A DNA stretch of 64,000 bases from VRUE01 sp963774555 (GTDB taxonomy: Bacteria > Actinomycetota > Thermoleophilia > Solirubrobacterales > 70-9), in contig CAVZFL010000001.1 in NCBI GenBank assembly GCA_963774555.1, forward strand, positions 310,001 to 374,000, read 5' to 3'. Shown here piece by piece: positions 24,327-33,116 of this stretch. The position numbers and the translations under genes were made by a program. Each line of letters begins with the position of its first letter. Within the stretch, counting starts at the first letter, position 1. Below the pieces are notes generated by a model. It had not been told where the DNA came from and made no database searches. It was given only the letters and a program-made list of their open reading frames with translations.

Positions 24327-25253
24327 ATGGTCACCGTCTTGGGCCCCACGCTTTCCTACTGCGTCGTGAACACGAACGGCCGCGAGCATCTGCTCGCCTG
24401 CCTCGAGGCGATCGAGCGCACGCACCCGGCCGCGATCGAGCGCGAGATCCTGGTGCTGGACAACGCCTCGCAGGACGGCTCCGCCGAGGCCGTGCGGGCG
24501 TTGGGCGGCGAGATCCGCCTGATCGCGTTGACGCAACGCACCGGCAAGGCCGAGAACGACTCGACCCTGATGCGGGAAGCCAAGGGCCGCTACTGCCTGC
24601 TGCTGAACGAGGACTCCGAGCTGCAGGAGGGGGCGGCGGGCGCCCTGGTCGCGGCCGTCGAGGACGACCCGAAAGCCGCCGCGGCCGGGGCGCAGCTGCT
24701 CGACTCGAGCGGCGCGCCGGTTCCCTGCGCCTGGCGCTTCCCCGGGGTCGGCACCGCGCTCGCCGGCGCCCTCTTCCTCCACCGCCTGCTCACCGTGCAG
24801 AGCAGAGGATCGAAGACTCGCCGGGTCGACTGGGCGCAATCGAGCGCCCTGCTGGTCCGCCGCGACGCTGCTTCGGAGGTCGGCTACATGGACCCGGCCT
24901 TCTTCGTCTACTACGACGAGTGCGACTTCGCCCGCCGACTCGCCGACGCCGGCTGGCACAGCCTCTTTGTCCCCACAGCGAAGGCAATCCACCACGACCA
25001 ACTGTCGACCGACCTCTCCAAGGGCCTCCCCCGCATCGTCGAATTCCACCGCAACCGCGATAGGTACATGCGGCTGCACCACGGGCGGGCGTCCGCTCTG
25101 GCGGTGCGGGTCCTCACCGCCTGGTCCTACGCCGTTCGTGCTGCCGCCGCGACCTTTCTCCCCAATCAGCCGGCCCGCATCTACTGGGCTCACGCCCGCC
25201 AAGCCCTCCTCCCCGGTCACGGAACGAGCATCGCCGACAAAGCTCCCCCTTGA
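24327..25253 (+). CDS. Family 2 glycosyltransferase (rhamnosyltransferase-like)
   Basis: 308 aa. GT-A fold: LSYCVVNTNGREHLLACLEAI, LVLDNASQDGSAEAV, YCLLLNEDSELQEGA (the DxD equivalent is EDS) and MDPAFFVYYDECDFARRLADAGW, the acceptor-side signature of rhamnosyltransferase-like enzymes. It is divergent from the 24315 gene with only 11 bp between starts, so at least one promoter lies within coding sequence. It ends at the first of two tandem palindromes. A soluble or peripheral cytoplasmic enzyme acting on the lipid-linked repeat unit is likely. Confidence 0.85.
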   Translation: MVTVLGPTLSYCVVNTNGREHLLACLEAIERTHPAAIEREILVLDNASQDGSAEAVRALGGEIRLIALTQRTGKAENDSTLMREAKGRYCLLLNEDSELQEGAAGALVAAVEDDPKAAAAGAQLLDSSGAPVPCAWRFPGVGTALAGALFLHRLLTVQSRGSKTRRVDWAQSSALLVRRDAASEVGYMDPAFFVYYDECDFARRLADAGWHSLFVPTAKAIHHDQLSTDLSKGLPRIVEFHRNRDRYMRLHHGRASALAVRVLTAWSYAVRAAAATFLPNQPARIYWAHARQALLPGHGTSIADKAPP

Positions 25254-25363
25254 TGTCGCACTTCCTACCGCTATGCGGCGGAAGGTGCGACATCGTCTGC
25301 GTTTGGCGCCTTGCGACCCGTTGCGGTCGCACTTCCGGTCGGTATGCGGCGGAAAGTGCGACC
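25252..25363. repeat. Two tandem GTCGCACTTCC palindromes between convergent genes
   Basis: Unit 1 (25252-25294) pairs GATGTCGCACTTCC with GGAAGGTGCGACATC. Unit 2 (25325-25363) pairs GGTCGCACTTCC with GGAAAGTGCGACC. Both share the centre (T/G)ATGCGGC, so they are copies of one element. Unit 1 begins inside the stop codon of the glycosyltransferase, and unit 2 ends 6 bp before the flippase stop. They fill the convergent gap and could act as bidirectional terminators. Confidence 0.7.
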
Positions 25364-25369
25364 GCTGGG

Positions 25370-26932
25370 TTAGAGGCGGGTGTCGTCGTCGATTTGCTCC
25401 GCCTCGTAGGTCTCTGGGATGCGGCCGTCGACCGCGGCGGGGACGGGACGGAGGGCGGCGAGGCGGCGGGCCAGCTCCCCTGGATGCCGTAGCTGCGCCA
25501 GCCGGCGGCGCTCGCCGGGGGTGAAGAAGCCGGTGGCAAGCAGGGCGAGGGGATAGAGGAGCCAGACGGCGGTCCTTGCAGCCAGCCCGGCGAAGCCGTC
25601 GGTCGGCAGCAGGGCCTCTCCCCCGCCGACCAGCAGCGCCGAGACGAGGACGACGCGGGCCAGGCGGCCCCATTCGTAGGGGACCGGGAAGAGGCGCTGG
25701 GTGAACGTGTACATCAGGCCGAGCACGACCAGGTAGGAGGCGACGAGGGCGATGCCGGCGCCGACGATGCCGAGCGGGGGGACGAGGGCGAGGTTGAGGG
25801 CGATGTTGGCGGCGAGGGCGGCGCCGGTGGCGGGGAAGTTGAACTCGGTGCGACCGGTGCGACCGAGAATGACGACGAGGACCATGTAGAGCGCGTAGAG
25901 GGTGACGCCGGTGGCAACCAGGCCGATCGCCTTGTAGGAGCCGAAGAATTCGGGCGCGGCGAGGGCGCGGACGATCCAGCGCGAGAGCAGCCACATGCCG
26001 GCGACGACGAAGGCGCAACCTGCCGCGAACAAGGTGACCACGGTGGCGTAGACACGGCGCGCCTCGTCGTCGTCGCGGATCGAGTAGGCGAGCGGCGGCC
26101 AGGCGAGCTGGAAGCCGCGGACGAGGACGTTGACGCCCTGGGCGAACTTGACCGCGATCGAGTAGAGGCCGGCCTCGGGAAGGCCGGCCGCGTGGACGAT
26201 GATGATCCGGTCGACGAAGTTGAGCCCGTAGAGCGAGAGCTCGGCCGGCATCGTCGGCAGGCCGAAGCGCATCAGGCGCCGCAACAGCCCGCGGTCGATC
26301 CAGAGCGAGAGGCGCCGCCGCTGGACCCAGATCAGGCCGGCGACGAAGGCGGCACCGCTGGCGTAGCTGCCGAGCAGCAGGCCGCGGGCGCCCTCCCCCT
26401 CGCCGACGACGAGGATCACCGTCAGGCCGATTGCCGCGAGCACGCTGAGCATCGTGGTGACGAAATAGGCGCGGGCGCGCTCCTCGAGGCGAAAGAGGGT
26501 GAGCAGGAACTCGAACATCGTCAGCACCCAGAGCCCGCCAATCGAGATCCGGGCAAGGTCGGCCATCTGCCCTGCTTCGGCCGTGGTCTTGGGGTCGAGC
26601 AGCGCTTCGGCGATCGGGGTGGCGAACGGCAGCGCCGCCAGCGCAGCGGCCGTGGAGACCCAGAAGAGCGTCGCGAAGGAGGTCGAGACGACGCGCGCAG
26701 GGTCCTCCTCGTCCTTGTAGTAGAAGCGCAGCAGGGCCTCGATCAGGCCGAAGCGGACGACGATGCTGGCGGAGACGACCGCGGCGAACATCACTTCGGC
26801 GGCGCCGTAGTCGGCCGTGGTCAGGTAGCGCGTGTAGAGCGGCAGCAGCGCCACCGCGATCAGCTTCGAGACGATGCTCGCCGCCGTGTAGGCGGCTCCG
26901 GTCGTCGCTAGGCGGCGGAGGTATCCGGACAC
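25370..26932 (-). CDS. Polysaccharide/lipid-II-type flippase (Wzx, MATE-like superfamily)
   Basis: 520 aa with about 12-14 hydrophobic segments. The N-terminus (LATTGAAYTAASIVSKLIAVALLPLYTRYLTTADYGAAEV) is the classic polysaccharide-biosynthesis family start. It would move undecaprenyl-linked repeat units across the membrane. The internal FGLPTMPAELSLYGLNFVDRIIIVHAAG segment matches the second half of Wzx proteins. The acidic C-terminal tail (TYEAEQIDDDTRL) is cytoplasmic. It sits 55 bp downstream of the O-antigen-ligase-like gene on the same strand. Confidence 0.9.
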   Translation of the reverse strand: MSGYLRRLATTGAAYTAASIVSKLIAVALLPLYTRYLTTADYGAAEVMFAAVVSASIVVRFGLIEALLRFYYKDEEDPARVVSTSFATLFWVSTAAALAALPFATPIAEALLDPKTTAEAGQMADLARISIGGLWVLTMFEFLLTLFRLEERARAYFVTTMLSVLAAIGLTVILVVGEGEGARGLLLGSYASGAAFVAGLIWVQRRRLSLWIDRGLLRRLMRFGLPTMPAELSLYGLNFVDRIIIVHAAGLPEAGLYSIAVKFAQGVNVLVRGFQLAWPPLAYSIRDDDEARRVYATVVTLFAAGCAFVVAGMWLLSRWIVRALAAPEFFGSYKAIGLVATGVTLYALYMVLVVILGRTGRTEFNFPATGAALAANIALNLALVPPLGIVGAGIALVASYLVVLGLMYTFTQRLFPVPYEWGRLARVVLVSALLVGGGEALLPTDGFAGLAARTAVWLLYPLALLATGFFTPGERRRLAQLRHPGELARRLAALRPVPAAVDGRIPETYEAEQIDDDTRL

Positions 26933-26987
26933 GCGCTGACCCTAGCCGCCCCCGGACGCGGAAGGGCGGGGGCGAGATCGCCGGGTG

Positions 26988-28466
26988 TTATGAGCGCGCC
27001 CGTCCGGGAGCAGAGGAGGTGGCGCCCGGCTTTTGGGCGGCTGCGAGCGAGGCGCCCGACACCAACAGCACCCAGGTGATCGGGTCCTCGTAGAAGCCCG
27101 CGTAGGCCATCGTGTGGACGAGCAGGGCGACGAAGGTCGCCAGCACCGCTGCCCGGGCCACCGAGGTGCGCTGCCGCAGGCCCGCTGCCATCGTCCACAG
27201 GGCGGTGAGGACGAGTGCCGCGTAGAGGGCCAGGCCGATCACGCCCTGCTCGGCGGCGACCGTGATCGGCTCCGTGTGGGAGACCGAGACCGGGGCTTTG
27301 TGCGACCTGACGTGCTCGCGATAGGCCTTGGGGAAGCTGCCGGAGCCGTAGCCGTAGATCGGGCGTTGGGAGAAGAGGTGGATGCCGCCGGAGACCAGGT
27401 TGGCGCGGCCGCTGGTGTCGATGTTGATCCGATCGGTGCTGATCTTCGAAGAGCCGCCGGCGAGGAGCACGACGACGATTCCGAGCACGGCCGAAACGCC
27501 GACCGCGGCCAGCGTCCAGCGCAGACTCCACTTCAGGGCGGCAAGCACGGCGAGTCCGGCCAGCAGCGCCGCGAAGCTCGATTGCGAGTAGGTCGGCACG
27601 AGCCCGATCCAGAGGATGAAGACGAGCGCCGTCAGCAGGGCCAGCGTTCGCCGCTCGCGCGCCCACAGCAGCGCGCTCATCGCTACCACGGCCACGAGCG
27701 CAAGGTACCTGCCGTAGATGTTCGGGTCCCAGAACACGGAGTTGACCCGGAAGTAGGTGTGGAATTCGTTCGACCTGATCACCTGGTCGTTCCAGAACAG
27801 CCCGTGAGTGAAGTGCTCGACCGTCCCGATCAGCACGAAGCAGACCGCCTCGACCCCGACCACCCAGAGGACCAGGGTCAGCAGCTTTCGGTCCCAGCTG
27901 ACCTCTCTGAGCAACCCGTAGACGAGGCTGAACGGTACGAAGAAGAAGCACACGTTCTGCAGGCCCTTCGAGAAGTCGGGCGAGTAGAGGACCTGCACCG
28001 CGTACAGAAGGACGAACCCGGCGAGAAGGTATGGCAGCAGCGCGGGCGGTTCGGCCCCGTCGCTCCGTCGCCACTGCTCGAGCGCGGCGCAGAGGACGCC
28101 CCCGGCGATCACCAGGTAAAGCGGCACCAGCAGATTCGCCGTGTCCCCTCCGGCGTGCAGCGGCACCCGGAACGGCAGCGCCGCGACGATCGCCAGCGGC
28201 AGCAGGACTGGCCAGCGGCGGAAAGCGAAGGCGAGCCCGACGCTGACCGCGAGACCGAGGAGGCCAAGGGCGATCAGGCGCGACGGGTGATCGCGCAGAT
28301 CGACGATCTGCTGGGTGTGCCACTGGTCGCCGAGGATCAGGGCCGGAAGGAGAAGGAGACCGGCGAGCATTGCCAGCGCCCGCAGTCGTCCCGCCGGAAG
28401 CAGGATCGCCCCGGCCGCGGCGGCGCTCGCGAGCAGGAGCCCCGCCCCGGCGAGCAAGTGGCTCAT
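26988..28466 (-). CDS. O-antigen ligase/polymerase-like (Wzy_C) membrane protein
   Basis: 492 aa with about 12 transmembrane helices and a periplasm-facing loop containing GRANLVSGGIHLFSQRPIYGYGSGSFP and SHTEPITVAAEQGVIGLALY, the Wzy_C/WaaL signature with the typical H...E...G spacing. It would join repeat units or ligate glycan to an acceptor outside the membrane. The ATG at 28466 overlaps the upstream stop by 4 nt. Together with the flippase and sugar transferase it forms a Wzx/Wzy-type pathway. Confidence 0.87.
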   Translation of the reverse strand: MSHLLAGAGLLLASAAAAGAILLPAGRLRALAMLAGLLLLPALILGDQWHTQQIVDLRDHPSRLIALGLLGLAVSVGLAFAFRRWPVLLPLAIVAALPFRVPLHAGGDTANLLVPLYLVIAGGVLCAALEQWRRSDGAEPPALLPYLLAGFVLLYAVQVLYSPDFSKGLQNVCFFFVPFSLVYGLLREVSWDRKLLTLVLWVVGVEAVCFVLIGTVEHFTHGLFWNDQVIRSNEFHTYFRVNSVFWDPNIYGRYLALVAVVAMSALLWARERRTLALLTALVFILWIGLVPTYSQSSFAALLAGLAVLAALKWSLRWTLAAVGVSAVLGIVVVLLAGGSSKISTDRINIDTSGRANLVSGGIHLFSQRPIYGYGSGSFPKAYREHVRSHKAPVSVSHTEPITVAAEQGVIGLALYAALVLTALWTMAAGLRQRTSVARAAVLATFVALLVHTMAYAGFYEDPITWVLLVSGASLAAAQKPGATSSAPGRARS

Positions 28467-28978
28467 AGGCCTGCCCTCGTACCTGGCGGCTTATCCGTGC
28501 ATTTCACGGAAAAGCCGCCAGATGCCCGGTGCAACCTGAGCGTCCCCGGCGGCACCAGCACCCGGTCCTGCCCCAGCAGCTTGACCCGCAGCTTGTAGCG
28601 CCCCGGGGGGGCGATGCCGTCATTGCGGGTGCGGCCGTCCCAGTAGAAGGTGAAGAAGTGGTAGCGCTTGAGGTAGCGGTCGCGGGTGAGGGTGATGACG
28701 AGCTTGCCGCCCGGCTTTACCACCTGCACCGTGGCGCGATCGCTTTGGGTGACGCGGAAGCGGATCCGCTCGCGGTCGAAGCGGCAGTCGCCGTTCGGCG
28801 TGAAGCCGCGGGGATGAGGTGCGCGGGGATGGAGGCGCGGCACGGCGAGAAAGGTGACCCGGTCGAGCACCAGCGGGTCGCGCTTGAGGCGCTGGGACCA
28901 GGCGAAGGCGGCGAGTGTGGCGAGGACGAGGAGGGCGAAGACCAGGCCGGCCCAGGCCTCAGCCTTCAGACGAGGCAT
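28463..28978 (-). CDS. Membrane-anchored FlgD-Ig-like protein
   Basis: 171 aa. One N-terminal transmembrane helix (residues about 8-28) is followed by an extracytoplasmic beta-rich domain: RGFTPNGDCRFDRERIRFRV, VVKPGGKLVITL and FYWDGRTRNDGIAPPGRYKLRVKL match the FlgD Ig-like fold (WDGR.NDG...PG.Y). FlgD-Ig domains cap or scaffold surface structures; there are no flagellar genes here, so a wall or polysaccharide role is more likely. It overlaps both neighbours (20 bp and 4 bp), so it is cotranslated with them. Confidence 0.8.
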   Translation of the reverse strand: MPRLKAEAWAGLVFALLVLATLAAFAWSQRLKRDPLVLDRVTFLAVPRLHPRAPHPRGFTPNGDCRFDRERIRFRVTQSDRATVQVVKPGGKLVITLTRDRYLKRYHFFTFYWDGRTRNDGIAPPGRYKLRVKLLGQDRVLVPPGTLRLHRASGGFSVKCTDKPPGTRAGL

Positions 28979-29729
28979 TGTCCTCGCCGACGATCACCGA
29001 GACCGGCGCGCCGCCGGAGACCGAGGCGATGTCGGACGTCATCAGCCGCACTTCCGAGATCCCCAGAGCGGAGGCGACGCGGCGTGCTTCCGGGGCGTGG
29101 CCCCGCTGGTACATCACGACGCTTTCGGAGAAGCTGGTGCTGGTGTTGGTGACCGCGCCGAGTTCGAAGCCCTTGCGCTCGACTTTGTCGCCGAAGGTGG
29201 CGGCGAGACCGGGCACGGCGGTGCCGTTGAGCACCGTCACCTCGATTTCGCCGGGCGAGGTCGCCTTGGCGGAGGAGCCGTGTCCACCCTTGCCGTCGGC
29301 GTTGTCGGAGCCCTGCGTGATCAGATAGGCGGCCCCGCCGACGACCAGCACGACCACGGCGAAGATCGCCACCAGGTAGCGGGGCTCGGCCAGCCGGGCG
29401 CCGAAGCTGGAGAGGCCTTCGCCGAGGCGCTCGCGCCGGGTGTATTCGGGCAGGCCGGCCTCGCGGCGCTTGCGGCGCTCCTCGCGCAGATCGGCCGCAT
29501 CGCGTTCTGCCGTCTTCGCCTCCTCCAACGCCCGCAGCTCCTCGGCGCGCTTGGCGGCCACGGCCGAGGTCGAGTCCTTGCGCTCGGCGTCGCGCTCGGG
29601 CGCCGAGCCCGCCCACTCGCGCAGGCGGCGGATGTCACGCGCCTGCGAGAAGGCCAGCATGGCAAGCAACCCGAGGCCCAAGAACGCTGCCAGGCCTGCA
29701 AAGGCGCCGATTTCCTTGATCAGCTCCAA
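28959..29729 (-). CDS. LytR_C-domain membrane protein
   Basis: 256 aa, TTG start at 29729. A first membrane helix (LAAFLGLGLLAMLAF) is followed by a charged coiled-coil region (RAEELRALEEAKTAERDAADLREERRKRR), a second helix (YLVAIFAVVVLVVGGAAYLI) and an extracytoplasmic domain IEVTVLNGTAVPGLAATFGDKVERKGFELG ... VVMYQRGHAPEARRVASALG. That last pattern is the LytR/CpsA C-terminal domain, found with enzymes that attach glycans to peptidoglycan. It lies 14 bp after the dehydratase gene, so the locus may link polysaccharide to the wall. Confidence 0.85.
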   Translation of the reverse strand: MELIKEIGAFAGLAAFLGLGLLAMLAFSQARDIRRLREWAGSAPERDAERKDSTSAVAAKRAEELRALEEAKTAERDAADLREERRKRREAGLPEYTRRERLGEGLSSFGARLAEPRYLVAIFAVVVLVVGGAAYLITQGSDNADGKGGHGSSAKATSPGEIEVTVLNGTAVPGLAATFGDKVERKGFELGAVTNTSTSFSESVVMYQRGHAPEARRVASALGISEVRLMTSDIASVSGGAPVSVIVGEDNASSEG

Positions 29730-29743
29730 GTGGGGGCGAGAGG

Positions 29744-31633
29744 CTACTCGTCGTAGACGACTGCCGCCGCGTCGCCACCCGGAGCGGTGATCATCTCGAC
29801 CACGCGCTGGGCAAGATTGGCCTCGTCGCCGGCCAGCACCAGGTGCTCGAGCGAGTTCAGGGTCGCCTCGACCCAATCGGGGTCGAGCGGCGTCTCGCGC
29901 ACGGCGCGTTGGATCCGCTTCGCCGCCGTCGGCTGGCCGCTCTCGGCCAGGCCGAAGAGCTCCTCGTGCAGCTTCTCCCCCGGCCGCGGCTTGGTGAACT
30001 CGATCGCGATGTCGGTCTCGGGCTCGAAGCCGGCAAGGCGGATCATGTTGTGGGCGAGGTCGACGATCCGCACCGGCTCGCCCATGTCCAGCACGAAGAC
30101 CTCGCCCTTGCCGGCGCCGATGTCGCCGGCGCGGATCACCAGCTGCACCGCCTCGGGGATGGTCATGAAGTAGCGCGTCATCTCCGGGTGGGTGACCGTG
30201 ACCGGCCCGCCGCGCTCGATCTGGCTGCGAAAGATCGGCACGACGCTGCCAGAGGAGGCGAGCACGTTGCCGAAGCGGACGCTGGCGAAGCGGGTGCCGG
30301 GGTGCTTGCGCCCCGCCGACTCGACGATCCACTCGGCCATCGCCTTGGAGGCGCCCATCACCGTCTTCGGGTTGACCGCCTTGTCGGTGGAGATGAGGAC
30401 GAAGCGCTCCACGTCGGAGGCGGCCGCGGTCTCGGCCGTGATCCGGGTCGCGATCGCGTTGTTGCGCACGGCCTCCAGCGGGTTGGCCTCCATCAGCGGC
30501 ACGTGCTTGTAGGCGGCGGCGTGGAAGACGACGCTGGGCTTGAAGCGCTGCATCGTCTCCAGCATCCGGCTCGGCTCCTTGCAGTCGGCGAGCACCGACT
30601 CGACATTGGAGAAATGGCGCTCCTCGACCATCTCGCGATCGATCTCGAAGAGGTTGTCCTCGGCGTGGTCGAGCATCACCAGCAGTCGCGGCCCGACGCG
30701 GGCGATCTGGCGGCAGAGCTCGGAGCCGATCGAGCCGCCGGCGCCGGTGACGAGGACGATGCGGTCGCGCAGGTAGGCGCCGACCCGGTCGAGCTCGACC
30801 ACGATCGGGTCGCGCCCGAGAACGTCCTCGACCTGGACCTCGCGCAGCTGCTTGTTGAGCTGGACGCCGCCGCGCAGCAGCTCGAAGACGGTGGGCAGGG
30901 TGCGGACCCGGATCTCGCGCTCGCGGCAGGCGGCGACGACCTTGGCGCGCAGCGTGCCGGGTGCCGAGGGGATCGCGATCACGACCTCGTCGGGATGGGT
31001 CTCGTCGAGAATCCTGTCGATCTGCTTGGTCGAGCCCAGCACCTTGAGCCCGCCCGACATCCGCATCCCGCGCTTGCGCGGGTCGTCGTCGACGAACCCG
31101 ATCGCGGTGGCGCCGAGGTCGGGGTTGAGCTGCAGCTCGCGCACCACCATCTGGCCGCCGGAGCCGGCGCCGATCACCAGCACCTCGTGGCGGGGGACGC
31201 GGCCGCCGCGCGAGGGCCGCTCGACGATCAGGCGGACGGCGAGGCGGGCGCCGGTGATCAGCATCAGCGTCAGCAGGAAGTCCATCACCGCGACCGAGCG
31301 CGGCAGGTTGTGGGCGAAGGGCCGCAGCACGGTGAAGGCGACGACGAGGATCGCGCTGGAGACGGCGACCGCGCGGACGATCAGCAGGAAGTCGCGGCCG
31401 CTGACGTAGCGCCACCACTTCTGGTAGAGCCCGAAGGCGGCAAAGACGATCAGCTTGCCGACGACGACGATGCCGACCGACTGGGCGAAGAGCAGCCAGT
31501 AGCGGTGCGGCAGGCCGCTTTGATCGAGGAAGCGCAGCCGGAACGCCAGATAGAAGGCGAGCGCGACGAGAGCTCCGTCGGCGACGATCTGGAGCACGCG
31601 GTTGCGGTAAACGGGGTGGTTCAACCAGCGCAT
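29744..31633 (-). CDS. Membrane nucleotide-sugar 4,6-dehydratase (PglF/WbpM/CapD-like)
   Basis: 629 aa, the length of large WbpM-type enzymes. Four N-terminal membrane helices (residues about 12-130) are followed by a CoA-binding-like Rossmann domain (HEVLVIGAGSGGQMVVREL) and the SDR catalytic domain: VLVTGAGGSIGSELCRQI (NAD site), HAAAYKHVPLME, and FVLISTDKAVNPKTVMGASK, where the usual SYK catalytic triad is replaced by the S-TDKA...MG-SK arrangement typical of this family. It converts UDP-GlcNAc to the 4-keto-6-deoxy sugar. It is the first gene of the minus-strand operon down to 25370. Confidence 0.92.
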   Translation of the reverse strand: MRWLNHPVYRNRVLQIVADGALVALAFYLAFRLRFLDQSGLPHRYWLLFAQSVGIVVVGKLIVFAAFGLYQKWWRYVSGRDFLLIVRAVAVSSAILVVAFTVLRPFAHNLPRSVAVMDFLLTLMLITGARLAVRLIVERPSRGGRVPRHEVLVIGAGSGGQMVVRELQLNPDLGATAIGFVDDDPRKRGMRMSGGLKVLGSTKQIDRILDETHPDEVVIAIPSAPGTLRAKVVAACREREIRVRTLPTVFELLRGGVQLNKQLREVQVEDVLGRDPIVVELDRVGAYLRDRIVLVTGAGGSIGSELCRQIARVGPRLLVMLDHAEDNLFEIDREMVEERHFSNVESVLADCKEPSRMLETMQRFKPSVVFHAAAYKHVPLMEANPLEAVRNNAIATRITAETAAASDVERFVLISTDKAVNPKTVMGASKAMAEWIVESAGRKHPGTRFASVRFGNVLASSGSVVPIFRSQIERGGPVTVTHPEMTRYFMTIPEAVQLVIRAGDIGAGKGEVFVLDMGEPVRIVDLAHNMIRLAGFEPETDIAIEFTKPRPGEKLHEELFGLAESGQPTAAKRIQRAVRETPLDPDWVEATLNSLEHLVLAGDEANLAQRVVEMITAPGGDAAAVVYDE

Positions 31634-31684
31634 GGAGGCGAAGCGAGTCTAAAGCCCGAACGCTCTAGGATCACCTCTCCCGCG

Positions 31685-32323
31685 ATGCTGCATCCCTTCC
31701 TCCTCGCCGACATCACCGGCCCGATCGTCGACTTCTGCGTCAACACGATCGAAAGCACCGGCCTCGCCGGGGTCTTCCTGCTGATGGGCGCGGGCAGCGC
31801 CTGCATCCCGATCCCGAGCGAGGCGGTGATGCTGTTCGCCGGCTTCAGCGTCTCCAACGGCGACCAGACCCTGCTCGGGGTGACGCTGGCGGGGCTGGCC
31901 GGCAACATGGCCGGCTCCTGGCTCACCTACGCGATCGGCTACTACGGCCGCGTCGACCTGCTCGAGAAGAACCGGCTGATCCACATCAGCCCGGCGCGAC
32001 TGGCCTGGGTCGACGGCTGGTTCAAACGCCACGGCGACGCCACCGTCTTCTTCGCCCGCCTGCTGCCGCTTGTGCGGGCCTTCATCTCGCTGCCGGCGGG
32101 CGTCGCCGAGATGCCGTTCTGGCGCTTCACCTGGCTGACCGCGCTCGGCTCGCTGCCCTGGGTGCTCGGCTTCGCCCTGCTCGGCCGCGCCGTCGGCGAC
32201 AACTGGGAACAGTGGCGAAACCACCTGAAGGTGCTCGACTACCTGGTCGTGGTGGCGCTCGCCGTCCTCGTCGTCTACGCGATCGTCAAGCGACGGCGGG
32301 GAAGCAGTCCGGCAACGACGTGA
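31685..32323 (+). CDS. DedA-family membrane protein
   Basis: 212 aa, ATG at 31685. Five or six hydrophobic segments and the DedA hallmarks GSACIPIPSEAVMLFAGF near the start, AGNMAGSWLTYAIGYYGR, and FFARLLPLVRAFISLPAGVAEMP. Recent work ties DedA proteins to undecaprenyl-phosphate recycling, which fits the following UppP gene and the polysaccharide locus. The stop overlaps the UppP start (GTGA). It is divergent from the dehydratase gene, with 51 bp between. Confidence 0.9.
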   Translation: MLHPFLLADITGPIVDFCVNTIESTGLAGVFLLMGAGSACIPIPSEAVMLFAGFSVSNGDQTLLGVTLAGLAGNMAGSWLTYAIGYYGRVDLLEKNRLIHISPARLAWVDGWFKRHGDATVFFARLLPLVRAFISLPAGVAEMPFWRFTWLTALGSLPWVLGFALLGRAVGDNWEQWRNHLKVLDYLVVVALAVLVVYAIVKRRRGSSPATT

Positions 32324-33111
32324 TCCCGGCGCGCTGGGCGGTGGCTCTCGGGGTCGTCCAGGGGCCGACCGAGCTGCTGCCGGTCTCCAGCTCCGCCCAC
32401 ATCGTCCTCGTCCCCTGGCTTGCGGGGTGGGATTGGGAGGCGATCGATCCCGAGCTGCGCAAGAGCTTCGAGGTGGCGCTGCACGCCGGGGCGGCGGCGG
32501 CCCTGCTGATCGGCCAGCGGCGATTGATCGCCGAAGAGCTGCGCGAGTTCGACCGCCGCGGCGCCGTCGTCCTCGCCCTCTCCTTCCTGCCCGCGGCGGT
32601 CGTCGGCTACAGGTTCGAGCGGCCGATCGAGCGCCACCTCGGTGGGCCGCGCGCGACCGCGATCGGCCTGCTCGCCGGCGCGGCGGCGATGCTCGTCGCC
32701 GACACCAGGCCGCAGCTGCGCGGGCGCGGCGGGGCCGGCGCGGCGGACGGGGCCGCGCTCGGAATTGCCCAGGCGGCGGCGCTCGCCCCGGGCGTCTCGC
32801 GCAACGGCATCACCCTCGCCGCCGCCCGCTGGCGCCGCTTCTCCCGCGACCAGGCGAACCTGCTCTCGCGCACGATCGCGCTGCCGATCATCGTCGGTGC
32901 CACGGCGCTCAAGGGCGTCCGCCTCTCCCGCCGCGGCGTCTCCCCCGAGCTGCGCCGCACGATGGCGATCGGCGTCGCCGCCTCCTTCGCCTCGACCCTC
33001 GCCTCCCAGCGCCTGATCATGCTGGTCGAGAGAGACCGGGCCCTGTGGCCGTACGCGGCCTACAGAGCCGGGCTCGCCGCTCTGGTCCTGGCCAAGCTGC
33101 GCCGCGGATAA
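32320..33111 (+). CDS. uppP: Undecaprenyl-diphosphatase
   Basis: 263 aa, GTG start at 32320 overlapping the DedA stop. UppP/BacA motifs: GVVQGPTELLPVSSSAHIVLVPWL (E-rich first motif; the usual GxTExLP[IV]SSSAH) and AQAAALAPGVSRNGITLAAARWRRFSR (the PGxSRSG motif, here PGVSRNG). The enzyme hydrolyses undecaprenyl diphosphate to recycle the lipid carrier for peptidoglycan and polysaccharide. About seven membrane helices. The Ser-to-Asn change in the second motif is worth noting. Confidence 0.9.
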   Translation: MIPARWAVALGVVQGPTELLPVSSSAHIVLVPWLAGWDWEAIDPELRKSFEVALHAGAAAALLIGQRRLIAEELREFDRRGAVVLALSFLPAAVVGYRFERPIERHLGGPRATAIGLLAGAAAMLVADTRPQLRGRGGAGAADGAALGIAQAAALAPGVSRNGITLAAARWRRFSRDQANLLSRTIALPIIVGATALKGVRLSRRGVSPELRRTMAIGVAASFASTLASQRLIMLVERDRALWPYAAYRAGLAALVLAKLRRG

Positions 33112-33116
33112 TTCCA

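Noticed and set aside
24315..26018. A 567-codon minus-strand frame
   Set aside because: Antisense to the family 2 glycosyltransferase and out of frame with the flippase; no domain seen.
28959..31418. An 819-codon minus-strand frame
   Set aside because: Only the LytR_C part (to 29729) is real. Upstream it is an Arg-rich shift of the dehydratase gene.
29843..32323. An 826-codon plus-strand open frame spanning the dehydratase region
   Set aside because: Only its last 212 codons (31685-32323, DedA) are protein-like. The rest is antisense to the nucleotide-sugar dehydratase, with low-complexity Asp/Ala/Gly/His composition typical of GC-rich shadow frames.
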